Source: Nymphaea colorata (taxonomy: Eukaryota > Streptophyta > Magnoliopsida > Nymphaeales > Nymphaeaceae). From it: DNA of 64,000 nt. Both the position numbers and the translations under genes were made by a program. The notes under the pieces were generated by a model. It worked only from the letters and a program-made list of their open reading frames with translations, was not told the origin of the DNA and ran no database searches. This document shows, piece after piece, positions 22,055 to 34,966 of this stretch. Location of the stretch: the NCBI RefSeq assembly GCF_008831285.2, contig NC_045144.1, positions 21,903,716 through 21,967,715 of the forward strand. The letters are read 5' to 3'. How positions within the stretch are numbered: the stretch's first letter is position 1; each line of letters starts with the position of its first letter.

Positions 22055-25000
22055 TGTAATGTTTAGCGCATTAGCAGGTCAGGTCTGGATTCGGGTCCAG
22101 ACCCAAACTCAAATTTCACGCACGTGAAGAGGAAAGCCTCCATTGGGGGTCTCTCTCTTCGTCCCTCTCACTGTTCAGGGCTTCGTCTCTCTATCTCTTC
22201 AGCCTGCTCTCTCATTCTCGCCCCCTATTTCATCTTTGTTTTCCTTAACTCTTCCCCTTTTGTCCAGTGTTGTGCCTTGTCCTCTGCTCTTTCTCTTGCC
22301 CTCACCATGTCTCACTCTCACTCTCTAGTTGTATTCTTCCTCAACCAAGCCATCTCTCACGGACTCCCTCTAGTCACCCGCATCTGCCCCCTCATCTGTT
22401 TTTCTTTCTTTTTCTTCCTCGTCCAACAATCCTCCCTCCAGATTTTTCAATCTCTTTTGTCTTCTATCTCATCTCTGTTCTCCTACGCTCTTCCCCTCTC
22501 TATCCCGTGTTCTCCCTCGTCCTCTGCTCTTTTGCCCACCAACTTTCTCTCACCCTCACTGTGTCTCACTCTCATTCTCTTGATGTATTCTCCCTGAACC
22601 GAGCCCTCTCTCACGGACTTCCACTGGTCTTCCGCACTCTCCCCCTCTCATCTGTTTTTGTTTCTTTTTCTTCCTTGCCTGTGAATCCTTGCCATCAATC
22701 TTGCCCTTTGTCTCTCGCTCGGTTCCTCTATATCATTGTCACTCTCTCTCCCATGTCTGTCTCCCTCAGTCGAACCCTTTGTCATCCTCTTACCTATTCC
22801 CTCATTCTCGTTCAAACTCCCTCATACAAACTCTCTCACGTACCTCCTTCACCTACCTCCTTCAGCTAAGACATCTCTCTCTATTTTGGCTCTCCCTCTC
22901 AACCAAATGCTCTCTTATCTCATCAAACCTCACTCTCACTCTCCATCATGCTCATTCTCACTCTCTTCAGTGCTCTTTTGGATTTGGTAGTTGGAAGAAT
23001 GTGTCTTTCCCCTCATACCAGCAAATAGGGTGTGTTGGAGCTGACGGCAACATGTAGTCTTTGGCGTTTGGTGATTGATTGAGAGTTTGGGGTGGCTGCC
23101 AGGGACACCTACAGCAGCTAAGACTCTGTAGAAGGGTGGGTACGGCTAAATAAGCTTAATTTTATTAGGTTTTTGCCTTAACAATGTATATAATTATCAT
23201 TTTAGAATGATGGGTTAATATTCGATGTGGTTAGGGAGCATGGTAGAAATTTTGATAATGTGAAGAAGGTTTACAATTGTTTTAACGAACGTTTGAAGCA
23301 AGCTATTGTTGCAATGAATATTTTGTCGCTTGTGGGGAAAGAGTACTTATGTTGATCAACATGTCAAATTGCGATTTAAAGGAACAATGGAACATGTAAA
23401 TTATTAGGGTTCGGGCATACACTAGGGTGTGATAATAATGCTTGTCTCATAGAGATTTGATTATTTTATGCTTTTACTAGTGAGCTAGAGTTGTCATCAT
23501 CGAATTGACGAATGAGAAACATGATTGCTGGGATGACTCCTCAACTAAGAAAGCAAGTTAAGAAAACATACTATTGACAGGTTGAATCGAGGTCTTGGAG
23601 TTTAAATCAATCGATTATAACCTTCAAAAGATAGAAAAAACTTATTGGAGGGTTCTATGGGCAGATTCTAAGTTTTGGCACCTTCTTAAGACAATAACAT
23701 ATGTCTCAATCGTCTTACTTCTTACCTAAATAAATTTTAGACAAAGTGAATGGAAAAACTTATCACTTTGAATTTTTAAAGGTGAACCAGGCACATCGAG
23801 TAAGCCTTGAGTGACTGGATTCGGATCTCGATGCAATTTTGGGTATTTGTAGAGACGTGTGATAGGTATGGTGGCATTCGAGGCAAATTCCTGCCTAGAG
23901 TCAAAGATGGAGTGTGTCATGTTCCCAAGTGTGGGTTTTCGGGATCGCTGGATCCTATGATTGTATTTTGTTTGAATGATGTCTGATATAACGTGCTTAT
24001 TGTCTTATGGATGCATGTGTGAGATTGAGTGATTATGCAATTGATTGGCTTTTTAAAAATATCATGTGATGACATATGCATACTAATAATTATAATTGCT
24101 TAGGACAAATTAGGTGGGGTATCGAGTAGAGTATCTCCTCTACCCCGATTGTGTATTAGTAAGCATCCTAGCTCGATATTTGCATAGGACACCTACGAGC
24201 CAATCATAGATCGAGATTATTCTCGGTGGTTCGGCTAAGTTTTTGTATGAAGTGATTGTTATGGTTTGACTATTGTGAATGTTATGAAATTTTTGTTTTG
24301 CATTATTGTTAGGGAGTGATTCGATTGGATGGACTTAATGAGTAGAAGTACCCATAAAGTATGATCTGGCTAGCTAATAGCATTGATTGAATGTGTGACC
24401 CTCTTATGGAGGTGATTTGAGGTATGGGTGCACTTGTGAAGTGGACCAACCTCATGTGCTATCCGATCCTATTGTGAATGTGCTCTCATAATGATAAGTT
24501 AAGAAAGAATAATTGATTGGAGGTCAATAGATTATAGAAATATGTTTGGGATACGTTCCTCCCTCACCATTGATCTCGCCTACTTGGAGCATAGGCCGTA
24601 CAAAGCCCCAAGATATCGTTGTTTGATGTGCTTGGAGCGTTAAGCTCCACCTTTCCAACCTAGGTGTCCTAGGGAAAGCAGAACAACTCTCATTGAAATT
24701 CACACATCCATGGTTGATTGTTATACTATTGTAGTGTGAATGGATCTGTATTATTTCGAGCCACCATGGGGATTGTGTTGCCCGTAGTATGCATGTGTTT
24801 GTGTTTTGCACCCACTTGAGTTGTCAATTCATTGAATCAAATGTAAATGAAATGAATGTGAATGAAATAAATGTGTTTAAATTGAATATAACTAATAAGT
24901 TTGTTGATTGTAGCTATTGAGCGATCTCTATATATTGTAAAACATGTGAGGAACTCCTATGACGAGTTATATGATTCAATGCATGTATCATGCTATTATA

Positions 25001-25451
25001 ATGATTATGCTTCTTTATATGTTATACTCCAAATTTGAGTCCTTACCTTCGAGGATTAGGGGTTTATCTGGTTTGTCAGGATACTGCGAAGGCTAAGCCT
25101 TCTGTTGTTTATCTTTTATAGGTTTTGGCAGACCCAAGACAATAGGTTGATCAGATGTCTCCGTTCATATCCTACTAGAGAGATTTTGAGTCTATAGTCA
25201 TAACACTGCATCATATTTGTCTCATTGATGTCTTGTTTTGATTTAGACATCGATGTTTTCGTTATGGGGGCATTTTTGTCATGTGTGTCATTGATAAATG
25301 TGAAGTCATCTTGTATTAACTATTTATGTTACATAATGGAATCTTTGTCTCATTATTATTTTGATTTGCTCCATTTCAATTGTTGCGTTGTCGCACCTCA
25401 ACATGTTATTAAAAAAAAGTATTTGGAGAAGAAAAAGGTCTAGGTATGACA
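22055..25451 (+). repeat. Gypsy-A 3' LTR (about 3.4 kb)
   Basis: It starts TGTAATGTTTAGCGC just after a purine-rich tract (TTTGAGGGTAGGA, polypurine tract) and ends GTCTAGGTATGACA. It contains the same landmarks as the solo LTR in reverse: a GGTCTGGATTCGGGTCCAGAC motif near the start, a long CT-rich section (22140-22980), and the GTCGCACCTCAACATGTT motif near the end. The multiple long open frames at 22124-23057 are products of the CT-rich composition. Confidence 0.85.
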
Positions 25452-25456
25452 CTACT

Positions 25457-27236
25457 AGCCTCCAATCAATTATTCTTTCTTAATTTATCATTATAAGAAC
25501 ACATTTATGATAGGATTGGCTAGCACACAAGGTTGGTTCACTTCATGAGTGCAGTAGACCCCAAATTGCCTCCTTAAGAAGGTTACACATTCAATCAATG
25601 CTCTTAACTAGCTAAATCATACTTTATTAGCACTTCTACTCATTAAGTCCATTCAATCAAATCATTATCCAATGGCAATGCAAAGAAAAATCTCATAACA
25701 TTTACAACAGTCAAACTATAACAATCACTTCATACAAAAACTTAGTCGAACCACAGAGAGTAGTCTCAATCCATGATTGGCTTGTAGCTACCCTATGCAA
25801 ATATCATGCTAGGATGTTCATTAACACACAATCAAGAAAAAAAAAATACTTGACTTAATACTCTGCCTAATCTGTCCTAAGCAATTATAATTCCTAGTAT
25901 GCATATGCCATCGTGTAATATTTTAAAAACAGTCAATCAATCAATCTCACACGTGCATTCCTATGGCAATAAACACATTATATCACACATCATTCAAACA
26001 TAACACAATCCTAGGATCCAACAATCCTGAAAAGCCCACACTTGGGAACATAACACACGCTCCATATTTGGCCCCAAGTAGAGATTTGCCTAGAATGCCA
26101 CCATGCATCTCCACAAATATCCAAAACCACCTCGAGCTCCAGATCATATCACTTAGGTTCTGCTCGATTTACCCTATTCACCTGCAAAAATTCAATAGGT
26201 AAGAAGTAAGACCATCAAGTTGTAGGTTATCGTCTCAAGAGGACATTGTAAGGTAAAATCAGCCTGTAGAACCCTCCAACAAGTTTTTCTCATCCTTTAG
26301 AGGTTATGATTGATTCAACCTATCAGTAGCATGTTTCTCAACTTGCTTTTTTAGTTGAGGCATCATCCCGACAATCATGTTTCTCCTTTGTCAATTTGAT
26401 GACGACAACATTAGCAGCTCACTAGTAAGTGTAAAATTAATCGAATTCACATGAAACGAGCATTATTATTGCATCCTAGAGTATGTTTAAACCTTAATAA
26501 TCTACATGTTTTGTCGTCCCTTCAAATCATAATTTCATATGTGACCGAACATTCCCACAAGCATCACAAAATTTAATAAAATATAGCATCGGTTAATGCC
26601 CTTCCAAAAACTAGCATAAACCTTCTCCAATGTAATAAAATCTTTATCATGCACCCTAAATCATTCAATCTTGAATCTAACATGCTCAAACAATAGTTGT
26701 TCATGTACTTAAGGAGAACATTAGACAAAATAGACTTAAGTTATCGCTCACCCCTCTTATAGAGTCCCCACTACTGTAAGCATCCCCAACAACTAATCCA
26801 AACGTTCGACCGATCACAAAAAGCCAAAAGCTATCTGCTACCGTCACCACCAACACCCCCCATTTGTTGGTATAAGGGGAAAGACACATTCCTCCAACTA
26901 CAAATCCAAAACAACCCTAAAGAGAGTGAGAATGATTAAGAGAGCATGAGAGAGAGAGAGAGAAAAAAAAATCTATCAAGAGAAACTCATCATTCGGTTG
27001 GGAGGGAGAGGGTTTTGCTAAGCAGAGAGATTGAGTTTGAGAGTGAGAGAATGGGTGAGAGGACGACAGAGGGTTCAGCTGAGGGAGACACACGGGAGAG
27101 AGGGACAATGATAGAGATAAATAGAGAGAGAGAGAGTGAGAGAGAGAGCGAGAATAAGGGCAATGGAAAAAATAGTTGAGGGGGAGCATGCAAAGACAAG
27201 GGGGAGTCAGTGAGGCAAGAGAGTGGGTCAGGGAGA

Positions 27237-27279
<43 letters not shown>

Positions 27280-27335
27280 AGAATGAGACACGGTGAGGGT
27301 GAGCCATGAGAAAACTCAGGAGGATGAAAGGGAGA
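25457..27335 (-). repeat. Partial 3' LTR of Gypsy-B, both ends truncated
   Basis: From 25457 (CCTCCAATCAATTATTC...) the sequence is the reverse complement of the Gypsy-A 3' LTR leftwards from about 24535, and it parallels the solo LTR from about 17905. It runs into a GA-rich block (26940-27290) and then meets RNase H/integrase coding text near 27335. The terminal TGTAACG and TGACA ends are both missing, and so is about 0.9 kb on the left. Confidence 0.75.
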
Positions 27336-28300
27336 ACGTTATACCCATTCATCTCTAGGGACCCACAATCTTTGTCCAAACCACAATGAATCATCTTCAT
27401 TTTTGTGTTTCTAGCAAAATCAGGGTCTTCTTTTTGCTTCATTATAAGCGCTTTCAACAATTGATGTCGTATTAAGGCAGTCATAATTGCTTTGTTCCCA
27501 TCACATAAGTGAGGCTGTGATGCTATTACATCTTGCAACAATGTCAAAAAATGATTCATCATACTACATATCGTTGCCTCATCATGTCTTCTCAAAGCAT
27601 CAACCACTACATTTCTTTTTTTCAGATGATATGATATTTTGAAATCATAATACTTTAAATACTCGATCCACTTCTTTGCCTCATTGAAATCTTTTTGGGA
27701 TAATATGTACTTCAACAACATGTGGTCTGTAAACACCTCAAACACTATCCTATAGATATAGTGTCTCTATATCTTCAGTGCCAATACTACCGCTCACAAT
27801 TTCAAACCATGAGTGAGATAATATTTCTTATGTGTCTTCAACTTTCTAGATGCATAAGCCACCACATGACCATGTTGCAACAATATACAGCCATAATATA
27901 TTCCCGATGCATTAGTATACCACAATTCCAGATTTACCATATGAAAGTGTCAAGATAGGTGTGGTGGTAAGCTTGAACTTCAGAGTTTGGAGACTCTTCT
28001 CGAACTCCTCATCCCAAACGAACTTTACTCCTTTTCTTAATAGTTTAGTTATGGGAGCAACTGTTTTCGAAAAGTCTTGTATAGTACCCTGCCAATTTCA
28101 AGTAGCTTCTAACCTCAGTTACACTGTGTGGCGTCCTCTAGTCTTGTACTGCCGATGCCTTACCTGGGTCTACAGAAACTTCATCCTTCAATATCACATG
28201 ACCAAGAAAGTTTATATTCTCTAGCCAAAATTCATATTTTGAGTACTTTGCATATAACTTATACTTACACAAAATCCCCAATACACTTCTTAAGTGATCT
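27336..28300 (-). pseudogene. Gypsy-B RNase H, end of pol
   Basis: Minus-strand text FEVFTDHMLLKYILSQKDF (27740) to SYHLKKRNVVVDALRRHD (about 27600) is the RNase H C-terminal half. The N-terminal half lies at 27750-28060 in broken frames. It continues to CGLDKDCGSLEMNG (about 27350), the linker to integrase, where it is cut off. It is nearly parallel to Gypsy-A at 20115-20830. Confidence 0.8.
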
Positions 28301-28900
28301 CTCTACTCAACATCGCTAACTAAATACATCAAAATATAATCCATAAATATAATAACAAATCGATTCAAGTAGTCTTGAAAAACTTGATTCATGAGGTCCA
28401 TAAATGCTGCAGGTGCATTGATCAACCCAAAAAGACGTGACCCTGAATCCATAATGTCCATATCTAGTTCGAAAGGTATTCTTAGTAACATTTTCCTCCT
28501 GTATCAAAAGCTGGTGATAACCTGTTCTCAAATCAATTTTGGAGAATACCTTTGCATTTTTGAGCTGATCGAACAAGTCCTCAATTCTAAAAAGTGGATA
28601 TTTATTCTTGATGTTGACTTGATTCAATATGCGGTAATCTATACACAAACACATCATCTCATCCTTCTTCTTAACAAACAACACAGGTGCTCCCCAAGGT
28701 GACACGCTGGGTCGAATGAAACCCTCATCTAAGAGCTTCTATAGTTGTTTCTTCAATTCTCCTAACTCTATCGGTGCTATGCAGTATAATGCCTTAGAAA
28801 TATAGGTTATCCCTGGTAACAACTCTATCTTAAATTTGACTTTCTATGTTATAGGCAAACTCGTTAACTCTTCAAGAAACACATCGGGATACTCATTCAC
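28301..28900 (-). pseudogene. Gypsy-B reverse transcriptase
   Basis: Minus-strand blocks are [18 protein letters not shown], then [37 protein letters not shown] and [18 protein letters not shown]. The catalytic box is FMDYILMYL near 28340, where the expected YMDDILVYS has lost an Asp. A frame change lies around 28440. It would be an RNA-dependent DNA polymerase in an active copy; the altered active site makes this copy dead. Confidence 0.85.
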
Positions 28901-29206
28901 AATGGCCACATCTCCTAACTTTACTGGTCAACACATTGACCAAGATTGCAACACTCTCCTTTTCTAACAATCGTTTAGCCTTTAGTGTAGATACCATTAT
29001 CTTATTAGTTTGACTAGTTTTTCGAGCTTGGAATTTCACTGGTTGCATCTTATGAGTTGTATCTACTTCTTTCTGTAATCTACATTGGCATAATGCATAT
29101 ATAGTCAATCCATACTCAAAATAACATCAAATCCGTTGAGACTTATAATCATCAACTGTGCAAGCAAATGGTGCTGATGGTTCTCTACATCCACATCAAG
29201 TAGATT

Positions 29207-29620
29207 CTAGCTACTCCAATCTTGAGCATGTATAGGGCTTACCACTTTTAAGACACATGACATCATCTTAGTCGACACTTCTAGTAAAGTAGCAAATCGT
29301 CTAGCTATGAAAGAATGAGTCGCCCCTGCATCAAATAACACTTTTGCAATGTGAGAACCAACAAGTAATATACTTTCAATAAGATCGTGCTCTTGAAGCT
29401 CCTCTATGGTAGTTGCATTGACACAACCGGTAGTATTTTGTGTACTTGAAGGACCGGCCTTGGGCTTCTTCAACTCTTTTTTCTCGCATTTTGGGGTAGT
29501 TTTTGATTAAGTGTCTCATCCTTCCACAGTGTAAACATGCTCTGGTCCCCCGATAACATGGTTTCCCAAGGTGCACAAGTAAGCAAGTGAGACACCTCGG
29601 CAGAATCAAAGTAGTCATTG
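29207..29620 (-). pseudogene. Gypsy-B gag zinc knuckle and protease
   Basis: The zinc knuckle reads CLHCGRMRHLIKNYP at about 29540-29500, with the last Cys replaced by Tyr. After a linker (PSSTQNTTGCVNATTIEE) comes the protease, KVLFDAGATHSFIARRFA, with the catalytic DAGA intact, then VSTKMMSCVLKVVSPIHAQD. Gypsy-A has the same order with a damaged active site, so Gypsy-B preserves this part better. Confidence 0.85.
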
Positions 29621-31050
29621 TCTACTGTGTAGTGTCACTGCAGATAGGCATGTTCTGCTTGAATGGTCTGTCGTCTCACCTCCCATAAAACTTTGCCCTA
29701 CTCGCGAAGTAGTTGTGCTTGGTCTGCATCCACCCACTATGTGAGTGTTGGCCCAACTTCTTATGGTGTTGTTCCTCTGTGTCCTTGCCAATCCTTGTCC
29801 ATGCATCTAGCAATGGTGACCACCACGTCCAAATTGCAGGGCCGGCTAGGCATCACCTTGCTTTGCTGTCATGTAACTGATGCGCAAACTTATATACTCT
29901 AGCCTCATCAGTGGTAGAGATGTGGGCAATACACCTCTAAGTGTCGATACTTAGTAACATACTGCTTCAAGCTCATGTGATTTTGTTGCAAGTCAAAGAA
30001 CTCTTATATTTTTTGGTTTCTTGCATGTGCTGGGAAGTAGGTGTTGAAGAATGAATCTCTGAAGTGTTTTCATGAGATTGGTTATTGACCTGCAAACTGA
30101 ATCTCATGGGTTGATTGCCACCACCGCTTGGCATCACCCTTCAATCTATGTCACATAGGTACGGGTACGAGTGCTGGTGCGGGTACGGGTACTGACCATT
30201 TTCAAAAAACTTGGGTGTGGGGGTACGGCCATATATATATATATAAACAATAAGCAATGCTTAGAAAATATGTATCAAAATAAAGAATATACATCAACAT
30301 AAACAAATAAATAACATAGAAAATATATATCAATGGCTCTTGCAGCAGTGTGTTTAAGAAACCTATGAAAAACTTTAAACATATGAACAACCAAGCAGCT
30401 CCCTAGTCAAATATGAACATCAATCGAATTTTCACATCCAAATAATAGAATAAAAAGTAGGGTGAAAAAAATTAAATCAAAGTAAAATTAAGCAGTTTGG
30501 ATCTATAGGTACCCAAGTGTCAAAGTACCCTTTCTGGGTACGGGTACGTGGACTTTACTGAAGTACCCATGTGACTTAGCCTTCAATAAGTACGAGCCAT
30601 TCACTTTATCTCCTTCTGACATCTTGAGAAGTTCAAAGATGTGTTCTACCTCTTCAATCCACTCATTTGTCGCATTTGGGTTGCCATCTCCAGTCAAGAC
30701 AGACGGTTGCATCGATATGAACTATTTAAATGATTGAAAGTCACCTTCTCCTTAGACAGTGTAGTGGTGTCACATGTAGGATATGCATGGCTCCTATGGT
30801 TACTGACCATCGACTGTACTAGAGAGGTCAGCATCTGTAAAGTCATCAGCAATATAGCCTACTAACCTATAGGTGGAGTCTGCATTGGTGGCATTTGGGC
30901 ACCCACACCAGTTTGAGCAAATGGTTGCCTTAACGTACTATTATCTAGTGGGGTATATACATCTAAATGGGCCGAACTCGGCCCTCTCTGTGCCTCACTA
31001 GCCTGCCCACCCTGCTTCTTCCCCCTATGTTGGTAGTCTATTTGTACAAG
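29621..31050 (-). pseudogene. Gypsy-B gag, interrupted by a MITE
   Basis: The N-terminal part is visible at 30712-30588 (NPNATNEWIEEVEHIFELLK, followed by GSYLLKA). The frame then meets the MITE at 30579-30146. On the far side the frame resumes with LKGDAKRWWQSTHEIQFAG (30145-30085) and FFDLQQNHMSLKQYVTKYR (about 30000-29945), all standard gag text of plant chromoviruses. Upstream Pro/Gln-rich text reaches to about 31030. A stop interrupts it after FAGQ. Confidence 0.8.
30146..30579. mobile_element. hAT-like MITE (CTATGTCAC family), 434 bp, in Gypsy-B gag
   Basis: Termini are CTATGTCACATAGGTACGGG on the left and GTACCCATGTGACTTAG on the right, which are inverted repeats. The 8-bp target duplication CCTTCAAT is perfect (30138-30145 and 30580-30587). 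Subterminal zones hold arrays of GTACGGGTAC/GGGTACG. There is no coding capacity. An 8-bp duplication is the hAT-superfamily hallmark. Confidence 0.85.
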
Positions 31051-31253
31051 TAAGAATCTCTATTCTTATTACCAAGTTCATGACAAGTCTTTTAAGTCAA
31101 ATTGCAAAGATGCATCATCACAATATTTCAAAGTATCAATCTATTCTATGCGTATATATCATAGTGACAATCAAAACTATGATAAGAGATCAATCCAGTA
31201 GCATGAAACTGGACAACACAGCTTCATAGATAGGTTTTAGTCAACATCCATAG

Positions 31254-34200
31254 TGCACCCCGACCTTTTGAACCCTAATTTTTTTTTTTAAACATAACAT
31301 GTCGAGGTGCAACGACACAACAATTAAAAAGGAGTAATGCAAAGCAAAATGACAATGAGGCAAACATTCCATTATGTAGCAAATTCAGTTCATACAAAAT
31401 GATTTCATATTTATCAATGATACACATGACAAAAATGTCTTCAAAACCATAACATTAATGTCTAAAAAAAAACAATACATTGTCAATAAGACCAAAACAT
31501 GTCGCGCTAGTATGACTATGGACTCAAAATATCTCCAGTAGGATATGAGCAGAGCCATCTAATCAACCTATTGCCCCAGTTCACCACAACCTGAAAAAGG
31601 TAAACAACAACAAGTTTATCTTTCGTTGTATGATAGCAAACCAGATAAATCCCTAACCCCTTAAAATAAGTGGCTCAAATATGGAGTCTAACATATAACG
31701 AAACATATTACTATGATAACATGATAAGTGCATGCAGTCACATAACTTGTCATGGTAGTCCCTTATATATTCAACGACATGTAGGGATCATTGAATGATC
31801 ACAATTAACACACTTAATAGTCATATTCACTTCATTCATATTTGCTTCATTTATATTCATTTCATTTACATTTATTTCATTTACATTCAATTCAGTGAAT
31901 TGACAGCTCCTATGAGTGTAAAACACAAGTGCGTGCACACCACGGGTGTCCTACAGTCAGGAGACAATCCTCATGGTGGCTCGAGATGATACAGATCTGT
32001 TCACGCTGCAATGGTAGAGCAATCATATATGGATGTGTGAATTCCAATGAGAGTTGTTCAATCTTTCCTAGGACACTCAGGTTGAGAAAGCAGGAGGAGC
32101 TCAACGCTCCAAGCACATTACACAACGATATCCTAAGGCCTTGCACCACCTACGCGCTGATCAGTTGAGACCAACGATGAGGGGGGGACATGTCCTGAAC
32201 ATATTGCCATAACCAACTCACATTCCATCAATTATTCTTTATTAATTTATTATTATGAGAGCATATTCACAATAAGACCGGCTAGCACACGAGGTTGGTT
32301 CACTCCACAAGTGCACCCATACCTCAAAACGCCTTCATAAGAGGATTACACATTCAACCAATACTCTGAGCTAGTCATCATACTTTATGAGTATTACTCT
32401 TCAAGTTCATTCAATTGGATCACTGTCCAACGGTAATGCAAACAAAAATCTCATAGTATTCACATCAGTCAAACAAGACAATTACATCATACAAAAACTT
32501 AGACCTAACCATGGAGAGTAGTCTTCATCCGTGATTGGTTTATAGTTGTCATATGCAAATATCATGTTAGGATGCTCACTGATGCACAAATAGAGTTGAG
32601 AAAATACTCGACTCGATACTCTACCTAATCTGACCTAAGCAATTATAATTTCTAACATGCATATGTCATCGCATAATAATTTTAAAACAATCAATACATC
32701 TTATAATCAGTTAATCTCACACATGCAACGACAAATGCAATGAGCACATTATATCACACATTATTTCAAATAAAACACTATTATAAGATCCAATGATCTC
32801 AAAAAAACACACTCTATATTTGGCCTTAGGCAGAGATTTTCCTGGAATGTTGCTATACTTGTCGCACGTCATCACAAACACCTAAATTCACCTCGAACTT
32901 TGAATAATGTTGCCTAAGGTCTACCCGACGTGCCTGATGCACCTGCAAAAAACTCAAAGTGATAAGTTTTTCAATCATTTCGATTTAAAATCTATTTAAA
33001 TAAGAAATAAGACCACTGAGGTGTAGGTTATCAACTCGAGCAGATACTGATAGGTTGAATCGACCTATAGAACATTTCTTTAAGTTTTTTTTCATATTTA
33101 AGAGATCATTAAGCGTGAACCTTCCCAAATGCATCCTTAGGTACATTATCAATAAATTAGACACTCAATAGGAACTTAACACCTAGTTGAGGCATCACCA
33201 TTTGTAATTCTTAAATGTTCTGTTTTTCCCTCCAAAATTTAAATTTAACCTACAAAGAAATATCGGTGCTCCCTCCCCACATGCGTCGTGAGATCCAACA
33301 AAATATACATAGATCCTTCTCCCCCCAAAACAGTCTTAAACCTTCTCCTATATAATAAAATCTCTATGCTGTGCCTTAAATCATTCAATCTTGAATCTCA
33401 TGTTCAAATATGAATTATTCATGCACTTAAACTAAAACATTAGAGAAAATAGGCACGATTAGGCCTTGCTCACCCCTCTTTTAGAGTCCTAGCTGCTATA
33501 GTGTCCCCAGAAGCTACCCCAAACACTCGACCACTCCCCTAACAGCCAAGGTCATATGTTGTTGTTGTCTCCAACATGGATGGTCTATTTGCTGATAGGA
33601 GAGGAAAGACTGATAGGAGGGGAAAGACGTATTTCCTACCTGCAATTTAACCCAATGACATAAAAAGGTAAATGACATCAAAGAGGGTGAGAATGAGCAA
33701 AAGAAAGAGTGAAAGATAGATGTAATGAGAGAAGAGAGGATTCGGTTGAGAGGGAGATGGTTCAGCTGAGCAAAGACACGTGAGACAGATAGACAAATAG
33801 GGGGGAGAAAAAGACAGGTGAAAGGGGAAGAGTGCGGGAGACCTAGGGAAGTCGGAGAGAGAAGGCTCGGTTGAGGGAGAGTGCAAAGAGAGGTGTGAAG
33901 TGAGAGATGATGGGGGTGAGAGAAGACTTGCGGAAGAGAGAGCAGAGAGAAAGAGACGATGAGGGATGGTGAGGGTGAGAGGAGGCTGGCGAGAGGGAGA
34001 GAGCAGAAGGCGAGGGACGATGAGAGATGAGGAGGGCAAGAGGACTTGGGACAGAGAGGGAGAAGAGCAGATATGCGATAGAGGGCCAGAAAGAAGGAAA
34101 AGAAAGAAGAGAATGAGAGAAATCGAGTGGGGCTTACCTCAGCACCACCTTTCACCTCTGCCAAAATGCCGCTCGTTACAGCGGGTGGAACCAGCCAGGG

Positions 34201-34309
34201 AGACAAAGAGGGAGAGCCTAGCATCAGGCCTTCCTCTTCACGTGGGTGGAATTCGAGCCCGGGTGTGGACCTTGATCCAGCCCAAACTGCCAAAACGCCA
34301 CTCGTTACA
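31254..34309 (-). repeat. Gypsy-B 5' LTR (about 3.06 kb)
   Basis: The plus strand runs from TGCACCCCGACC (degenerate TGTCACACCCC) through GTCGAGGTGCAACGACACAACAATT to CCACTCGTTACA at 34309, parallel to the solo LTR along its whole length. No standard initiator-Met site is recognisable beside its inner end (GGATGTTGACTAAAAC on the minus strand), so the primer site is either degenerate or different. Confidence 0.82.
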
Positions 34310-34966
34310 TTTACTATACCTTAATTATTGACTTGGATTGATAGTGGAGAGGTTTGACTATGATGTTTGCTTGTTAAAGCACGCCATTAATTCCTTCCAA
34401 AAATATTAAAGAAAAAATTTCTTGTTCTTTGCATTCCAGTGCATCACAGCCCCATGAGATTCTTGCAAGATAATTATCTCAGGTAGAATCATGGAACCCT
34501 TCACAATACTGTGCCATTTTGGTGAATCTGCTTTTCTGCATTTTTCTTGATGGTCAATGGCAAATTTCCAAGTAGCAGAAAGGATGAGGTATGTCAGTAA
34601 CCCTTCCAAAAACCATTTTGTACAAGCAAAGAAGGTTAGAAAGGAGAAAGCCCAAATCAATCATCTTTCTCACATGGGTAAAGCGACCAGCAAGAAACCT
34701 TGAGCGTGAAGGGACCTACTTTAACTGTCAGGTATCCAAATCCTGGCTCCTAGGAGCTTGTATCAACTTCTCTTATAACGTGTGATTCCATAAATACAAT
34801 ATTTTCTGCCAAGTTAGACATATGAAAAGCCATTATTAGTTACATATGACTCGTTTATGTGATCCTCAAAATCTTTCTCCTCTAATACAACTGATCAAAC
34901 TCTCCTTCAAGTTCCTCCCACTGCAAATAAGAATCTAAGAAAGTCAGTAGCACATCTTCCAGTAGG
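34310..34966. other. Short flank between Gypsy-B and a MITE
   Basis: No gene, repeat or splice-flanked exon recognised here. Confidence 0.4.

Larger units (their letters stand above)
15686..25451 (+). mobile_element. Ty3/Gypsy chromovirus-like retrotransposon (Gypsy-A), 5'-truncated
   Basis: The plus-strand order is protease, reverse transcriptase, RNase H, integrase, a chromodomain-like tail and the 3' LTR (22055-25451). A reverse-oriented solo LTR of the same family interrupts it at 17130-20106. Protease-RT-RNaseH-integrase order defines Ty3/Gypsy. The chromodomain-like end and LTRs of about 3 kb suggest the Tekay/Del group of chromoviruses. Gag and the 5' LTR are absent, and every domain carries stops or frameshifts. 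Confidence 0.9.
25457..34309 (-). mobile_element. Second Ty3/Gypsy element of the same family (Gypsy-B), opposite orientation
   Basis: The minus-strand order is 5' LTR (34309-31254), leader, gag (about 31050-29520), protease, reverse transcriptase, RNase H (to about 27340), then directly a partial 3' LTR (27335-25457). Integrase is missing: coding text ends at GLDKDCGSLEMNG and jumps into LTR sequence. Gag is split by a hAT-like MITE. It faces Gypsy-A tail to tail. Confidence 0.88.

Noticed and set aside
22124-23057. Four overlapping long open frames rich in Ser, Leu and Pro
   Set aside because: They lie in the CT-rich part of the Gypsy LTR; the same composition opens frames in the other LTR copies, in three frames at once. 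No motif and no splice support.
27946-28224. Plus-strand frames of 60-87 codons over Gypsy-B
   Set aside because: Antisense shadows of the RNase H and RT coding text.
33514-34331. Open frames of 259 and 121 codons on opposite strands
   Set aside because: They are in the GA-rich part of the Gypsy-B 5' LTR and correspond to the same compositional effect.
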